DNA of 64,000 bases. Origin: Dasypus novemcinctus. Lineage: Eukaryota > Chordata > Mammalia > Cingulata > Dasypodidae. Under the pieces are notes generated by a model. That model did no database searches, was not told the origin of the DNA, and worked only from the letters and a program-made list of their open reading frames with translations. Within the stretch, counting starts at the first letter, position 1, and each line of letters starts with the position of its first letter. A program made the position numbers and the translations under genes. This document shows positions 1 through 11,879 of this stretch, in pieces. The DNA lies in NCBI RefSeq assembly GCF_030445035.2, contig NC_080677.1, positions 26,237,513-26,301,512 of the forward strand. The letters are read 5' to 3'.

Positions 1-235
1 GAAAAAGTTCATTTATCTAACATAAATGAGGCTTTCCTCCTACTTCCTGATTTTCATGATAGTTGGTCTATACTTTTTTTAAAAATATAGATCAAATGTA
101 GGCCCTTCTTAGCAGCAGAACTTCCATGTGGGCTAAACATAGACATCAAGGCCACTTGCTTTCAAAGTTGGCCAAGAAATTATCTGAGATGGTGGTGGTG
201 AAAGGTGCAAGCTCTGGCCCAGCCGGCATGACTCT

Positions 236-360
236 GAATCCTTCCTCGACCATGTACTAATCACGCAACCATGGACAAGCTACTAAACCTCTCCATGGCT
301 CTGCTTCCTCATCTATAAAACGCAAGTAAGAGGGATGTTATGAGGATTAAATAAGAATAC
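236..360 (+). repeat. MIR SINE
   Basis: Old mammal-wide tRNA-SINE core pattern: '...caagctactaaacctctc...cttcctcatctataaaa...atgttatgaggattaaa', typical of MIR. Confidence 0.75.
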
Positions 361-419
361 AGTATATTAATGCTTAAATGGTACAGAATTTCTGCTTGGG
401 ATGATGGAAAGTTTTGGTA

Positions 420-553
420 ATGGATGATGGTGATGGTAGCACAACATTGTGAATGTAACACCACTGAATTACATATATATCTGAATTTGGTTAAAAGGGG
501 AACATTTAGGTTGTATATGTTACTAAAATGAAATTTTTAAAAAAAAAAAGAAA
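420..553 (+). repeat. L1 3' end remnant
   Basis: 'tggtgatggtagcacaacat...aatgtaacaccactgaatt' ending in A-rich tail is the 3' UTR end pattern of old L1s. Confidence 0.6.
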
Positions 554-819
554 GAAAAACTAAAAAGATAACAACAAATAAATGCCATACACAATAATGG
601 ATGGAATCTAAGAATGGAGGAAAAAAGGCTCAAAAGGACATATAGGGACATAAGAAAATTGAAATATGGAATATAAGCTTAATATCAATGTTAAATTTCT
701 TGAACTTGATAATTACACTTAAGATTATTACATAAGTGAATATCCTGTTCAAAGGAAATGTACATGGAAGGTATTATGTGTTCAAGGGGTATGATGTGAG
801 CAACCTACTCCCAAAAGTT

Positions 820-864
820 CAGAAAATGGATAGATGGATGGATGAATGGATGGATAGATAAGTA
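820..864. repeat. (GGAT/GATA) simple repeat
   Basis: Imperfect tetranucleotide run of tggatagatggatggatgaa type. A short dinucleotide TA run follows at 953-968. Confidence 0.8.
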
Positions 865-899
865 GAAAACAATAAGGGGGTAAAGGGTAGATTTTTGGA

Positions 900-1130
900 G
901 ACAAGATAAAAGGCTATTGCTGCATGATATTGTATTGATGGATACAGGCCATTTATATATATATATTTTGTCAAAACCTATAAAATTGCATGGTGCAAAG
1001 CATAAACCATAATGTAAACTATATACCATGGTTCATAGCAATTTTTCAATATTTGTTCAATTGTAACAAGTGTACCACACTGATGAAAGATGTTGTTAAT
1101 AGGTAAAAATGTGACAGGGGGAGGTCGTGT
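900..1130 (+). repeat. L1 3' UTR remnant (xenarthran type)
   Basis: Resembles the 3' ends at 8760-9155 ('accatagt...aatgttcttt...ttgttaatag'). Decayed; lies just left of the first SINE. Confidence 0.45.
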
Positions 1131-1189
1131 GGTGTATGTAAGGCAGGTTAATACAGGGAAAGAGGGAAGGCCAATAAGACCCAGCAGAG

Positions 1190-1610
1190 GAGGCAGTGGA
1201 CTTGGCCCAAAGGCTAAGGCATCCGTCTACCACATGGGAGGTCCGCGGTTCAAACCCCAGGCCTCCTTGACCCGTGTGGAGCTGGCCCATGGACAGTGCT
1301 GATGCGCACAAGGAGTGCCCTGCCACGCAGGGGTGTCCCCCACATAGGGGAGCCCCACGTGCAAGGAGTGCGCCGCGTAAGGAGAGCCGCCCAGTGCAAA
1401 AGAAAGTGCAGCCTGCCCAGGAATGGTGCCGCACACACGGAGAGCTGACACAACAAGATGACGCAATAAAAAGAAACACAGATTCCCGTGCCGCTGACAA
1501 CAACAGAAGCAGACAAAGAAGAACACGCAGCAAATAGACACAGAGAACAGACAACCGGGGTGGGGGGGGGCGGAGATAAATAAGTAAATAAATCTTTAAA
1601 AAAAAAAAAA
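1190..1610 (+). mobile_element. DAS-SINE (tRNA-derived) with 13-bp TSD
   Basis: tRNA-like head with A and B boxes, GC-rich body, (aaataa) and A tail. The identical 13-bp flank 'agacccagcagag' at 1177-1189 and 1611-1623 marks a L1-mediated insertion of modest age. Confidence 0.95.
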
Positions 1611-2039
1611 AGACCCAGCAGAGAATATGGCTAGCAGAAAGCACGGCTGGCAGAGAACGTAGCCTCTAGACCCCACCCAGAAACCCCATGCTACTGGGAA
1701 AGCCAGAGAAACCCTGACCACAAGGTACCGTTTGAAACCCTTTCCAGGGTCAAGGGGAAGCCCCAGATACCTCCAAAGAGCAAGCTTCCCCAATGGTCCC
1801 CTGTGAGCTAACAAGCAGGGATCATAAGACAACCAATCAGAACAACGAACATTAGGAAGGGGTAGGAGGAAAGTTTTTAAAAGGCCTAACCTGGGGCCCC
1901 ACATGTGGGTCTCACTCTGAAGCACACATGCAATCGATGTCTCAGATTGTGTTTTCTTGTTTCATAATAAACTCTTTATTCCCTTCCCTACATAATTTAT
2001 GTCACATAAATTACTTTATGTGACATAAGCCAAGAACAT

Positions 2040-3350
2040 AGAAGCCCAGAATTCAGAGCATTCTGCTAAGATATGAGAATCCCCTATGTTTTTGATGTAA
2101 CTTTTCTAAAATCTAAAACTTATTTCTTTAAAAATAAAGTTAGAAAATAAAATTTTTTTAACTAAAAAATAAAGGCTATTGCAATATGCCAGGCAAAAGA
2201 TGATGGCGGACTAGACCAAAACAGCAGCAAGGTGATCAGATTCTGAACATATTTTAGATTAATGTAGTATATGAGAGAGATCAAGGATGACTCCAATGTT
2301 TCTGACCTGAGCATCTGAAAGGATGGGATTTCCTATGAAAAGGAAAAGACAGTGAGCAGCTTTGCACATGCTAAGTCTGGGAGTCTAAGTCTATTAGACA
2401 TTCCATCTTGGAGACTGAGTAGAAAGTTGGATACACTGGTCTCTAGTGCAGATTGCAGCTCTGAGAAAAAGATATATTTGAGAATCACTGTATACATGAT
2501 ATTTAAAGTCAAGAAGAGATCACTAAGGGAGTGAAGGGTAGAGAAAAGAAGAGGTAGAGGGGCTGGGCTCTGGGTCAAGAAGAAAAGAAACTGAGCAGGA
2601 GCAGCCAATTAAATCAAAGGAAAACCAGGAATGGGTTATCTAAAAAGAAGCAAAAAAAGAGTTTCCAGAAGGAGTGAGTGGCTCTATCAAATATTATGTC
2701 AAATGATATAGTATAAAGGATGAAGACTTGTGGGTATAGGCTCCACGTAGACACAGTCGAAGACAGAAATCAATAGGCTTAAACAAACCTAACTAATCCT
2801 CTGCTTACATTCTATATCAGCACAATTCAAAAGGAGTCTCAAGGAAAGACAATAGAAAGGGGAAGATCTGTTCAACACCAGAAGGAGGCTACCGTCTGTC
2901 TCAGGCAGCAGAAGAGAAAACGTCATGAGCCCTGCCTAGATAACATGCTAAATACCCAAGTAATGGTGAAAAATAAGAAGTGTTTCCATTGATGAAATTC
3001 AATAGTATACAAAAAGGCAAAATGTTTTAACAAGAGACATAACTGCAGTTTGAATTTAAGCAGAAGTAACTGTATCATGTGAAAAGGGCTATAATGTGAA
3101 AATGGCTTTGAACTCCTTGACAGCAAACAAATTCAGATATTAGAATCAAGAAAAAGAATCCTCCAATATGCAAAACCAACAATTGTCTATAAATGTTCTA
3201 TATCAAACACTAAATTTCTCATGGACTCCTATCATAAAATTGAAGACCTATTCCTACTGATAAAATAACACAGGCAACATTTCATTTCTTCCTGTTTCTC
3301 CTACTCTAACAATTCTCTTTAAGAGCCCCTTAAAGCCCCTCTTTCACAAT
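2040..3350. other. Gene-free stretch, no clear element
   Basis: No splice-bounded or long open frame with family likeness. 2190-2560 has the texture of an old interspersed repeat ('gactccaatgtttctgacctgag'-type, shared by many mammalian loci), but I cannot assign a family. Confidence 0.4.
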
Positions 3351-3351
3351 T

Positions 3352-3705
3352 TAGCTCCTTGCTACTCCAAGTGTGGTCCCTGGACCAGAAGCCTCAATGT
3401 CACCCACATAGAGAGACTGAGAGGTGAAGAATTTTCTTGTTTGTCTGTTTTTTATTATTATTATTGAAATAATGAAAATGCACAAATAATTATTGAAGTG
3501 ATAACTGCACAATCATGTAATTACACCAAATACTATTGATTGTACACTTTGGATGAATTGTATGCCTTATTAATATATATCAATAAAAATTATTTTTTAT
3601 AGCATCACCCAGGAGCTTGTTAGAAATGCAGAATCTCAGCCATGCCCGAAAAAACATTCCCAGATGATTTACAAGTACCTTAAATTTGCGAACCACTAGT
3701 TTTAC
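3352..3705 (-). mobile_element. MER5-type hAT relic, split by an L1 3' end
   Basis: Left piece 'caagtgtggtccctggacca', right piece 'gagcttgttagaaatgcag ... tgcgaaccactag', the antisense pattern of MER5A. An L1 tail sits between at about 3420-3600. Confidence 0.7.
3420..3600 (+). mobile_element. L1 3' end inserted in MER5
   Basis: 'gtgataactgcacaatcatg ... attgtacactttggatgaat ... tcaataaaaatt' is a typical L1 3' terminus, here without a long body. Confidence 0.65.
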
Positions 3706-3839
3706 TGATACCTTCAGCCAAAGTGGATGTTTACTATAGGATGGCTCTTTCTTCCCTCTTCTATTTCCTAGGGCCTCTACTACCAGTTACAAAGCTTTTC
3801 CAAAGCACGAAAAGAGAATTATATTTCAAATCAAGGAGT

Positions 3840-4000
3840 TTTACAGTTAGAAGGTATCTACAAATCATATGGTTCTCTCATTTTTGTAGGTGAGGAAAAC
3901 GAGGCACAGAGAGGTTATATCACTCCCTTAAGTTGCACAGCTAATGGCAGAGCCTTGCTTCTTTCCCTGGTCTCAAGATTCTCGTCGTCACTGCCCTGCA
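3840..4000 (+). repeat. MIR-like SINE
   Basis: 'ttgtaggtgaggaaaacgag gcacagagaggtt' style core followed by 'ttgcacagctaatggcagag', characteristic of MIR. Confidence 0.72.
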
Positions 4001-4019
4001 ATTTAATATTTTTTAAAAA

Positions 4020-5460
4020 TCAAAAAGTAAGTGACAGTAGAAGGATTTTTTTGTTTTGCTTTGTTTTGTTTTAACAACAGGAGAGCTAACAGGGGATGGT
4101 AGTAAAACCTATATCCAACAAATGTCTCTTGCTCACAAGAACACAGCTACCTTAATTACTTCAGTACAACAATATATGGACTGTCATACCAGGGCAAATG
4201 CATAACAAAACGTCATAAGCTCCAAAACATCAAAATCCCAGGGGCATACTTTTATTAATTTCCTTTTCTAAAAATTGGTGGATTTTAAAATGGCAACCTA
4301 GGTTGTTGAAAAATAAGAGTTCAAAAAGGACTTCCTTTCCTGTTTGTCTTCAAAGATAGATCAGATATCAAGTCTGCACAACTTACTTAAGGTTTCTGGA
4401 CATCACTATTTATCCACAACATGCTTAATCCCTTAGTCCAAACAAAGAATATATACCTACAAAACAATTTCTCTTTGCACAAGGCAGTTATATTCCTAAT
4501 ATGCTTGTATAAACTCAGTTTCTTACTTAATCATAAATAATCTTACAGGCATTGGAGCACCTTGATTCCTAATGGGACGCAGACCAAATATTTGGATAAT
4601 GTAAATAATACCAGAACTAATATTCTTTGCAATTTAAAATTTCAAAGGATTCCACTACTTGCATGAGAGCATGAAGAATTATGCAGACCCATGCTTTAGC
4701 AACACTCGAGTAAACTTTTTTTTTTAATTAACCCTCTGGAAATAGTCCTAAGGGCATACAGCAAATGAAAAAACATTTATTCTTACCAACTAACACTTGG
4801 TAAGAATAGTAAGAGTCTGTGCTATTTGAACAAAGATCTAGTCCCTCCCTTTCTGTTCCCAGCTCAGAGAGATGAAAACTCCCCTCCAGACTGGTACAAC
4901 CAACAACAGAGTTGTTGCCCCATCTCCCAGATGGATAACTATCTTCCCAGGAAGGGCAGGACATCAGCATTTCTCATCCTGTCCCCAGCTACCTATTGTT
5001 AAGGATAAGTTCCAGATGAGTACAGCAGACAGGTAGAGGCCATCATCTTCTATCCAGCCTCCCACTTGTGCAATGTAGGCTACACTTTGGGTACACTGCC
5101 ACTGAGAATATAAGGGCCCTGATTACCGTTGGCCTAGTTCATGGGGTAAAGTATCCATGCAAAGAAAGGCAAGCTGCGGACATCTGGCGATGCTGACTCA
5201 CCCTCAATCAAGCTGTTAGCTGCTAAAGCAAGAGTGTCACTCAGAGAGAAGCATGCCATTGTCCTTACTCCCAGATCCAGAGCAATGGCTCAGAGATTTT
5301 GCCCAGGAGAGAAGAAGGTCATAGAACAGAAAGCTCAAAATCTCTTTCTAAAGGACCTGACTTTATTTGCAACAGTGTGTGGAAAAGTTCAAGCCAACAA
5401 GTGCTCTCAAAAACAGTGAAGGTTGTGGTGAAAAGGAAATGGAAGGAGATTAATCCATCA
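4020..5460. other. Gene-free stretch, nothing recognised
   Basis: AT-rich sequence without an assignable repeat or coding homology. Open frames here are under 81 codons and show no family features. Confidence 0.4.
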
Positions 5461-5469
5461 ATTGCAGTT

Positions 5470-6120
5470 ATAGGCTAAACAGTAGGCCAGGTAATGCAAT
5501 CCAAAGAAAAGAGAGAAAAACAGAATGAAGAAAAATGAACAAAGCCTCAGAGAAACGTGGAACACTATGAGGCATACCAGCACACACATAATGGTAGTAC
5601 CAGAAGAAGAGGAAAGGAGAGAAAGCAGAAAAAATATTCAAAGAAATAATGACTGAAAATTTCCCAAATTTACTGATCATTAATCTACACATCCAGGAAG
5701 CTCAACCAATTCCAAGTAGAATAAATGCAAAGTGATATACAAACAGACATATCATAGTAAAAATGATGAAGCCTAAATACATGGAGAAAATCTTGTAAAA
5801 CAGAAGAGAAAAACGACCCATCACTTATATGGGGACCCTGATAAGATTAACAAATGACTTCTCAGCAAAAACAATGGACTCCAGAAGGCAGTGGGATGAC
5901 ATATACAAGGTACTCAAAGAAAAACACTGTCAACCAGGAATCCTATATCCAGCAAAGCTACCTTTCAAAATTGAAGGTTAAATAAGGGCATTTTAGTTAA
6001 CAAAAACTGAAAGACTCTGTTGCTAGCATACTGACTTACGAGCAATGCCTAAGGAAGTTCTTTCAACTGTAAGCAAGTAAGCCAGAGTGTAATTCAAATC
6101 TACACACATATGTGCATGCA
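5470..6120 (+). mobile_element. L1-derived fragment (ORF1-side)
   Basis: Contains 'ctcagcaaaaacaatggact ccagaaggcagtggg' and 'gtactcaaagaaaaacactg', the conserved ORF1-side segment of mammalian L1. Frames are broken. A (CA)n run ends it near 6130. Confidence 0.7.
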
Positions 6121-6130
6121 CACACACACA

Positions 6131-6840
6131 AAAGAAGACCAAGATGGTGGAGCGAGATGCTTTAATCAACTAGCAAAAACAGTCAAAATCATCTTTCTCA
6201 GAGTTCCATAAAATAGTTATAGTAGCCAGGAGATCAACAAATTTAAAAAAAAAAAAGGGGGGGGGGGAACCTCATGGTGCCATTACTGGTCCTTCCCCGA
6301 CTCCCTCCCTGGTTCAGTAAACAGACAGCCTGCACTATCAGTGGAGGTCTGTGGTCCCAATTCTGGAGGGAGCAATAAACCCTTATGCACATACATACAT
6401 GGGTATGTCTCCACCAATCCATCTGGTGGCAGCCTGAAAGCCTGAACCAGGACATCTGTCTCTGCCTCACCATCTTAGAACTTGCCCTGCATGAAGCAGC
6501 AGCTTTTGGGGCAGCTAAATCAGTGTAACAAACAATCAAATTGCAGCAGCCTGAGGAAAAGATTATTGGTTTTAAAACATACCATAGAGCACCTGGAAAC
6601 AAAAGGAAAGACTACTTCAGAGGGAGAAGGGGCATTCAATACACTTACAAAGGGGAATTCCTAAAACCAAAGGTACATGCCCAGGATAAGATGCATAGTC
6701 AGGAAAGAATGGAGAGGAATCTGTTTTTGCCTCAGACTGCTCTTCAGTTCATTGTTACAATAGCTAAGCTCTGAAGGATAGCACCAGCCAACACAGATCC
6801 AACCTGAAAAAACTATGAAAGGTGTTTTTTGTTTGTTTCT
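6131..6840 (+). mobile_element. Possible L1 5' UTR-like sequence, with A/G homopolymers
   Basis: Begins 'aagaccaagatggtggagcg', a pattern seen at L1 5' ends. A12-G11 homopolymer pair at about 6244-6267. No gene recognised in the rest. Confidence 0.35.
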
Positions 6841-6847
6841 TTGTTTT

Positions 6848-7256
6848 TTAGTTCCCAGCTGCTAAAACAAAAACCAGACAATGGGTTGGCTTAAACAAAA
6901 GGAATTTATTGGTTCAGTTTTGAGACTATCCAAGTCCAAAATCAAGGTGTCAGCATACCCTGCTTTCTTCCCAGTGACTGTGGAATTCTGGAACTGGCTG
7001 CCAATGATCCTTGGCTTTTCAGTCATAGAGCAATGCCCATGGTGCCATCTTCCTTTAATATTTCTTGCTCTTCCTATGGCTTCCCCTTTCTTTAATTAAA
7101 AGACTTCAGCCATATTGGATTAAGGCCCACCCTCATCCAGTTTGGGCACAACTTAACATCTTCAAAGGTCCTATTTACAAATGGGTTCACACATACAGGA
7201 CCAAGGGTTGGGACCTGAACATACCTTTTGTGGGAGACATGATTCAATCTTCAACA
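6848..7256 (-). mobile_element. MLT1/MaLR-type LTR, antisense
   Basis: 'cagctgctaaaacaaaaacc...ggcttaaacaaaaggaattt...gtccaaaatcaaggtgtcag ... gacatgattcaatc' is the antisense MaLR LTR pattern. A related copy is at 25160. Confidence 0.72.
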
Positions 7257-7269
7257 GTTTGTTTTGTTA

Positions 7270-8755
7270 GCTCCTGGCATTCAAGAAATGCCTATCATAT
7301 CACTATCTGGATATAAATGTAAGGAAGAGATACCTCAGAGACTAAATTCTAGAGTTAATAGGTTGAAATATTAAAATGTACAGTGTGTAGCAAAATATTA
7401 CAAGGCAGTGTGTGTAACAAATATTACAAGGCATACAATGGAACAGGAAATGAGGGCCCACCCAAAGGATCATGATAAACATAAGAACCCATCAATCATG
7501 GGAAACGGACTTTGGCCCAGTGGTTAGGGCATCCGTCTACCATATGGGAGGTCCGCGGTTCAAACCCCGGGCCTCCTTGACCCGTGTGGAGCTGGCCATG
7601 CGCAGCGCTGATGCACGCAAGGAGTGCCGTCCACGCAAGGGTGTCCCCCGCGTAGGGGAGCCCCACGCGCAAGGAGTGCGCCCGTGAGGAAAGCCGCCCA
7701 GCGTGAAAAGAAAGTGCAGCCTGCCCAGGAATGGCGACACCCACACTTCCCGTGCCGCTGACGACAACAGAAGTGGACAAAGAAACAAGACGCTGCAAAG
7801 AGACACCAAGAACAGACAACCAGGGGAGGGGGGGATTTAAATAAATAAATAAATAAATCTTTAAAAAAAAAAAAAAAAAAAAGAACCCATCAATCAGATT
7901 TTGTACATACCAGACAAATACTTTTTAAAATGGTGTTAAATATGCTCAAAGAGCTAAAGGAAAATATGGACAAAGTACTATAGGATATCAGGAAATCAAT
8001 ATATGGATAAAATGAGAATTTCAATAAAGAGATCAAAATCATAAAAAGGAACCAAACAGAAATACTGGAGTTGAAGATCACAATAACTGAAATAAATTCT
8101 CCAGAGGAGTTCAACAGCAGATCTGAGCTGGCAGGAGAAATAAACTGTGAATTTGAAGATAAGACAGTTGAAACTATTCAGTGATAGTAGGAGAAAGAAA
8201 AAAGAATTAAGAAATGTGAACAGAGCCTAAGAGCCCTGTGGTTTACCATCAAGTGTACCAAAATACGCATTATCGGAGTCCCAGAAGGAGAAGAAAGACA
8301 GAAAGAGACAGAGAGAATATTCTAAGAAACAATAGCTGAAAAATTCCCAAACTTAATGAAAGATATGAATATACATATTCAGACTTACTATAATTGAACT
8401 GTCAAATGTCCAAGATACAGAGAGAATCCTGAAAGCTGCAAAAGAGAAGCAACATATCATGCCCAAAGGAGCCTCAATAAGATTGCACTGGTTTCTCATC
8501 AGAAACCAAAGAGGCAGAGGCAGTGGAAAGATATATCCAAAGTACTGAAAGAAAATAATTGCCTGCCAAGAATTCTGTATCTCTTGAAATTATCTTTCAA
8601 AATGAGGGACTCTCATATTCCCAGAAGGAAATGAGAATGCACTCTAAAGGGTTCACCATAAAAGATCAACTAAATACAAAAGGGGCTGTAATGGAAGAAC
8701 TGAAGGACGAAAAAGGTGGAGAGAACTGGAAAATTCATAGAAAATTTAGAAATTA
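7270..8755 (+). mobile_element. L1-derived fragment (5'/ORF1 side), interrupted by SINE
   Basis: Continues on both sides of the SINE at 7499. The right part has 'aaattctccagaggagttca', 'ggagtcccagaaggagaaga' and 'gtactgaaagaaaataattg', all typical of L1 ORF1-side sequence. Decayed. Confidence 0.72.
7499..7880 (+). mobile_element. DAS-SINE with 16-bp TSD
   Basis: Full-length head-body-tail copy. Perfect target duplication 'aagaacccatcaatca' at 7483-7498 and 7881-7896. It sits within L1-derived sequence that continues on both sides. Confidence 0.95.
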
Positions 8756-8759
8756 AAAA

Positions 8760-9155
8760 TAATCAAAAATACATTCATAAGCATCCAATAGGTCAAAAAA
8801 ATTTTGGATAGAAAGTATAAGGCAATATATTCACCAGAGTGAACCATGTGGTGGAAGATGGACTGTGATTAACAGTACAAATATGAGAGTGGTCTTTCAT
8901 GAACTGTAACAAATGCGCAATACTAAATCATAGTATTAATAATAGGGGGTTTATGGAAAAAATATACCAAGTGTACGCTATGGACCATAGTAGTAATAGT
9001 CTTATAATGTTCTTTCATAATCTGAACAAATGTTATACAAGAATATAAGGTGTTGGTGGAGGGATGCTGTATGGGAATTCTGCACATTATGCATGATTTG
9101 TATAATGTGAGCTTTTGTAACCTCACAACTTCTCTAATTTAAAAAAAGTTTTTAA
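8760..9155 (+). mobile_element. Armadillo-type L1 3' end
   Basis: 'gctgtatgggaattctgcac ... cacaacttctctaatttaaaaaaa' is the sense form of a 3' terminus also seen reversed near 20640 and 42960. Confidence 0.6.
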
Positions 9156-9254
9156 AGCAGACTATAAGTAAAAAAACTGTTAATAGGTACAAAGAAGGGC
9201 AGCATACATAGATAAAAGGGTCATTTCATCAATAAAATGTAACAATTATAAACA

Positions 9255-10420
9255 TATATATACTTAACAGCAGAGCCCAAAAATATATGAAGCAAATACA
9301 GATAGATTTGAAAGGAGAAATAGACGGTTCTACATTAATAGTAGCAGACTTCAATACATTACGTTCAATAATGGATAGAAAATCAATATGGGGAAGCAAA
9401 TGTGGCTCAACAGACAGAGCATCTGCCTACCATATGGGAGGGCCCAGGGTTCGATACCCAGGGCCTCCTGACACGTGTGGTGAGCTGGCCCTTCTGCAGA
9501 GCTGCGGCACACAAGGAACGCCAAGCCACACAGGGGCGCCCCCGAGTGGAAGGAGTGTGCCCTGCAAGGAGAGCCAGCCTCGTGAAAAAAAGTGGAGCCC
9601 ACCCAGGAGTGGTGCTGCACACACAGAGAGCTGACGCAGCAAGATGATGTAACAAAAAAGACACGCAGTTTCCCAGTGCCACCAAGGGTGCAAGCAGACA
9701 AAGAAGAACACATAACGAGTGGATACAGAGCAGACAACAGGGGAGAGGGGGGAAGAGGAGAGAAATAAATAAAATAAATCTTGAAAAAAAAAAAGGAAAG
9801 AAAATCAATAAGAAAATAGAATGCTTGAATAATACTATAAATTAAGTAGACCACCAGCCATAAAGAGAACACGTCACCCAACAACAGTAGAAAACACAAT
9901 CTTCTCTAGTGCACAGGTCATTCCCCAAGACAGACTATGTATTAGGTCATAAAACAAATCTCAATAAATGACTGAAATCATACAAAGTATCTTCTCCAAC
10001 CACAATGAATAAAGCCAGAAATCAATAACAAAGAGAGAACTGGAAAAATCCATAAATATTTAGAAATTTAAAACAATCAAAAATACATTCTTAAGCAACC
10101 AATAGGTCAAAGAAGAAATCACAAAGGGAATTAGGATATTTTAAGATGAATGAAAACAAAAATGTAGCATACTAAAACTTATGAGATGCAGAAAAGAGTG
10201 CTCAGAAGGAAACTTATAGCTATAAATGCTTATGTTGAAAAAAGATCTCAAATAAGTAACCTAACCTCACACTTGGAGGAACCAGAAAAAGAAAAGGAAA
10301 CAAAATTCAAAGAGAGCAGAAGGAAGCAAACAACAAAGCTTATAGTGGATATAAATGAAATAGAGAATTTTAAAAAGAGAACTATGAAACCAATTGCTAT
10401 GGGATTTTTTTCTCTTCAAT
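9255..10420 (+). mobile_element. L1 ORF2 endonuclease-region fragment
   Basis: Sequence such as 'agcagacttcaata', 'tgtattaggtcataaaacaa', 'cttctccaaccacaatgaat' and 'gtgctcagaaggaaacttat' matches the ORF2 endonuclease half. Interrupted by the SINE at 9389. Stops break the frame; the longest piece is about 78 codons. Confidence 0.75.
9389..9798 (+). mobile_element. DAS-SINE, diverged subfamily, 12-bp TSD
   Basis: The head reads 'aagcaaatgtggctcaaca' and differs from the copies at 1190 and 7499, so it is another subfamily. Flank 'agaaaatcaata' is repeated at 9377-9388 and 9799-9810. It interrupts L1 endonuclease-region sequence. Confidence 0.93.
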
Positions 10421-10429
10421 GAATGTTTC

Positions 10430-11230
10430 CATCAAGAAAATGAACCATAAACATAAGTGGATAGTTACAGCTTAAGCACAATTACACATAATGAAAAATT
10501 CTTAAACACATATAACCTGTAAATTATTTGGGGGAAAAAAAAGGCTTCTTTTTTAAATTCTTCTGAACAGTGATTCAGTTTATTTGAAGAAAAAAAAAAA
10601 CTTAGCAATTATTCTCTTTACATATTATTAACAACTCAGAAAATCTTCCCCTCTCTGAAAGCTGGCAAGCTTTAGTTCAGACCCATACTTTATGCTCCAG
10701 CATCATTCAAGTTGCATACTGTCTATGGGTGTAAGATACCTATGTGAGATAAGGTTTCATTTTAAAGTAAAAGTGAGATAACAGAAAGCTATGAATCTCA
10801 ATTGCATACTTGAAAGTGATTAAAATGGGAAATTTTATGTTATATATAATACCACAATTAAAAAATTTTTGTTTCTCATGAAAAAAAAAAGGATACATGA
10901 ATTTCTACAAGAAATTGGAGTCAATTACAGGACTTGATTGGGGGAAGACGATGCTGATAAAATTAACTCCGTTAATCTAAACTGCTGTGGTCTGAAAAAT
11001 AGAGAGAAGCAATAATCCTACTGCAAGAAGGAATTAGGACATATTACTACATGCATTCAACTTCAGTCACAAGTTGAGATTTGCGTACACCGTTTGCTTA
11101 CAGGACCTGTTGAAGTGTATGTCACAGGAGGATGCTCATTCACCACGCGACATTCCTCCATGGACTCCTTAAAAATTCTTCTCATCCTTCTCTCCAAGAT
11201 GTTCACAGTAACTCATTCTCACTCACAAAG
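10430..11230. other. Gene-free stretch with L1-like tail
   Basis: 10800-10870 ('aaatgggaaattttatgtta...accacaatt') looks like an L1 3' end. The rest shows nothing I can name. Confidence 0.4.
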
Positions 11231-11236
11231 TGCAAA

Positions 11237-11237
11237 T

Positions 11238-11269
<32 letters not shown>

Positions 11270-11272
11270 TTA
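11237..11272. repeat. (CA)n(TA)n microsatellite
   Basis: About eleven CA units followed by about five TA units. Confidence 0.9.
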
Positions 11273-11879
11273 TGCAAACACCCCTTCTAAAGCTGATCAC
11301 CTTATATCTCCCAACCCGTCACAAGGCATCAGAGAGTCAGTCTTGTCCACAACATAAATCTCGGAAAGGGCATACATGCTCTCAAAATTAATTCCAGACA
11401 TACTTTCTTACCTGACTCCAGGCCTGTTAGGACCTTTCTGTGAACGCTCTTTCCGCAGATTTCCCTTTAGGATCGCCTGCCCAGGGTCCCAGAGCTATGG
11501 GAGTAAGAAGGGAGGGTGAAGGGAAAAGCTACCCTTATCTTCACTATTCACTACTCCGTCTCATCCACGAACTTGCTCTAGGTCCCAGGCAGAGTCCAAT
11601 CAGCCAGTACAACCAGCTCCATAGAGTTGAAGCGATTTCTCCAAGAAGCGCCCCTGCACCGCTTCTTAGTCACACGCGGAGATAAGCAAGCAGAGGAAAC
11701 GGCATAAATCCCTGAGAGGAAACCAGGTAGGCGAGCAAGAGCGACCGCAAGTCCCGCTGCTCACAAAGATGAGGAAATGAGGGAGAGAGTAGGCGGTGAT
11801 TGGGATGCAGTAAAAAAACGGACAGCCGTGGCGGAAGGGACACCTCCCCGCTACCGCTAACTCCAAGCCATCTTCGTTT

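Noticed and set aside
1200-1270. tRNA-Ala gene-like A and B boxes
   Set aside because: Part of a SINE head with a downstream body and TSD; the cloverleaf is not completed by a normal 3' half. The same holds for every SINE copy.
1096-1644. Long minus-strand open frame of 182 codons
   Set aside because: It is the reverse strand of a SINE plus flank. The same Cys/Leu-rich text recurs in frames at 9351-9899, 27586-27844, 28735-29111 and 55411-55855, all at SINEs.
9351-9899. Open frame of 182 codons, minus strand
   Set aside because: Antisense SINE translation again; no start context, no conservation, repeats elsewhere in the window.
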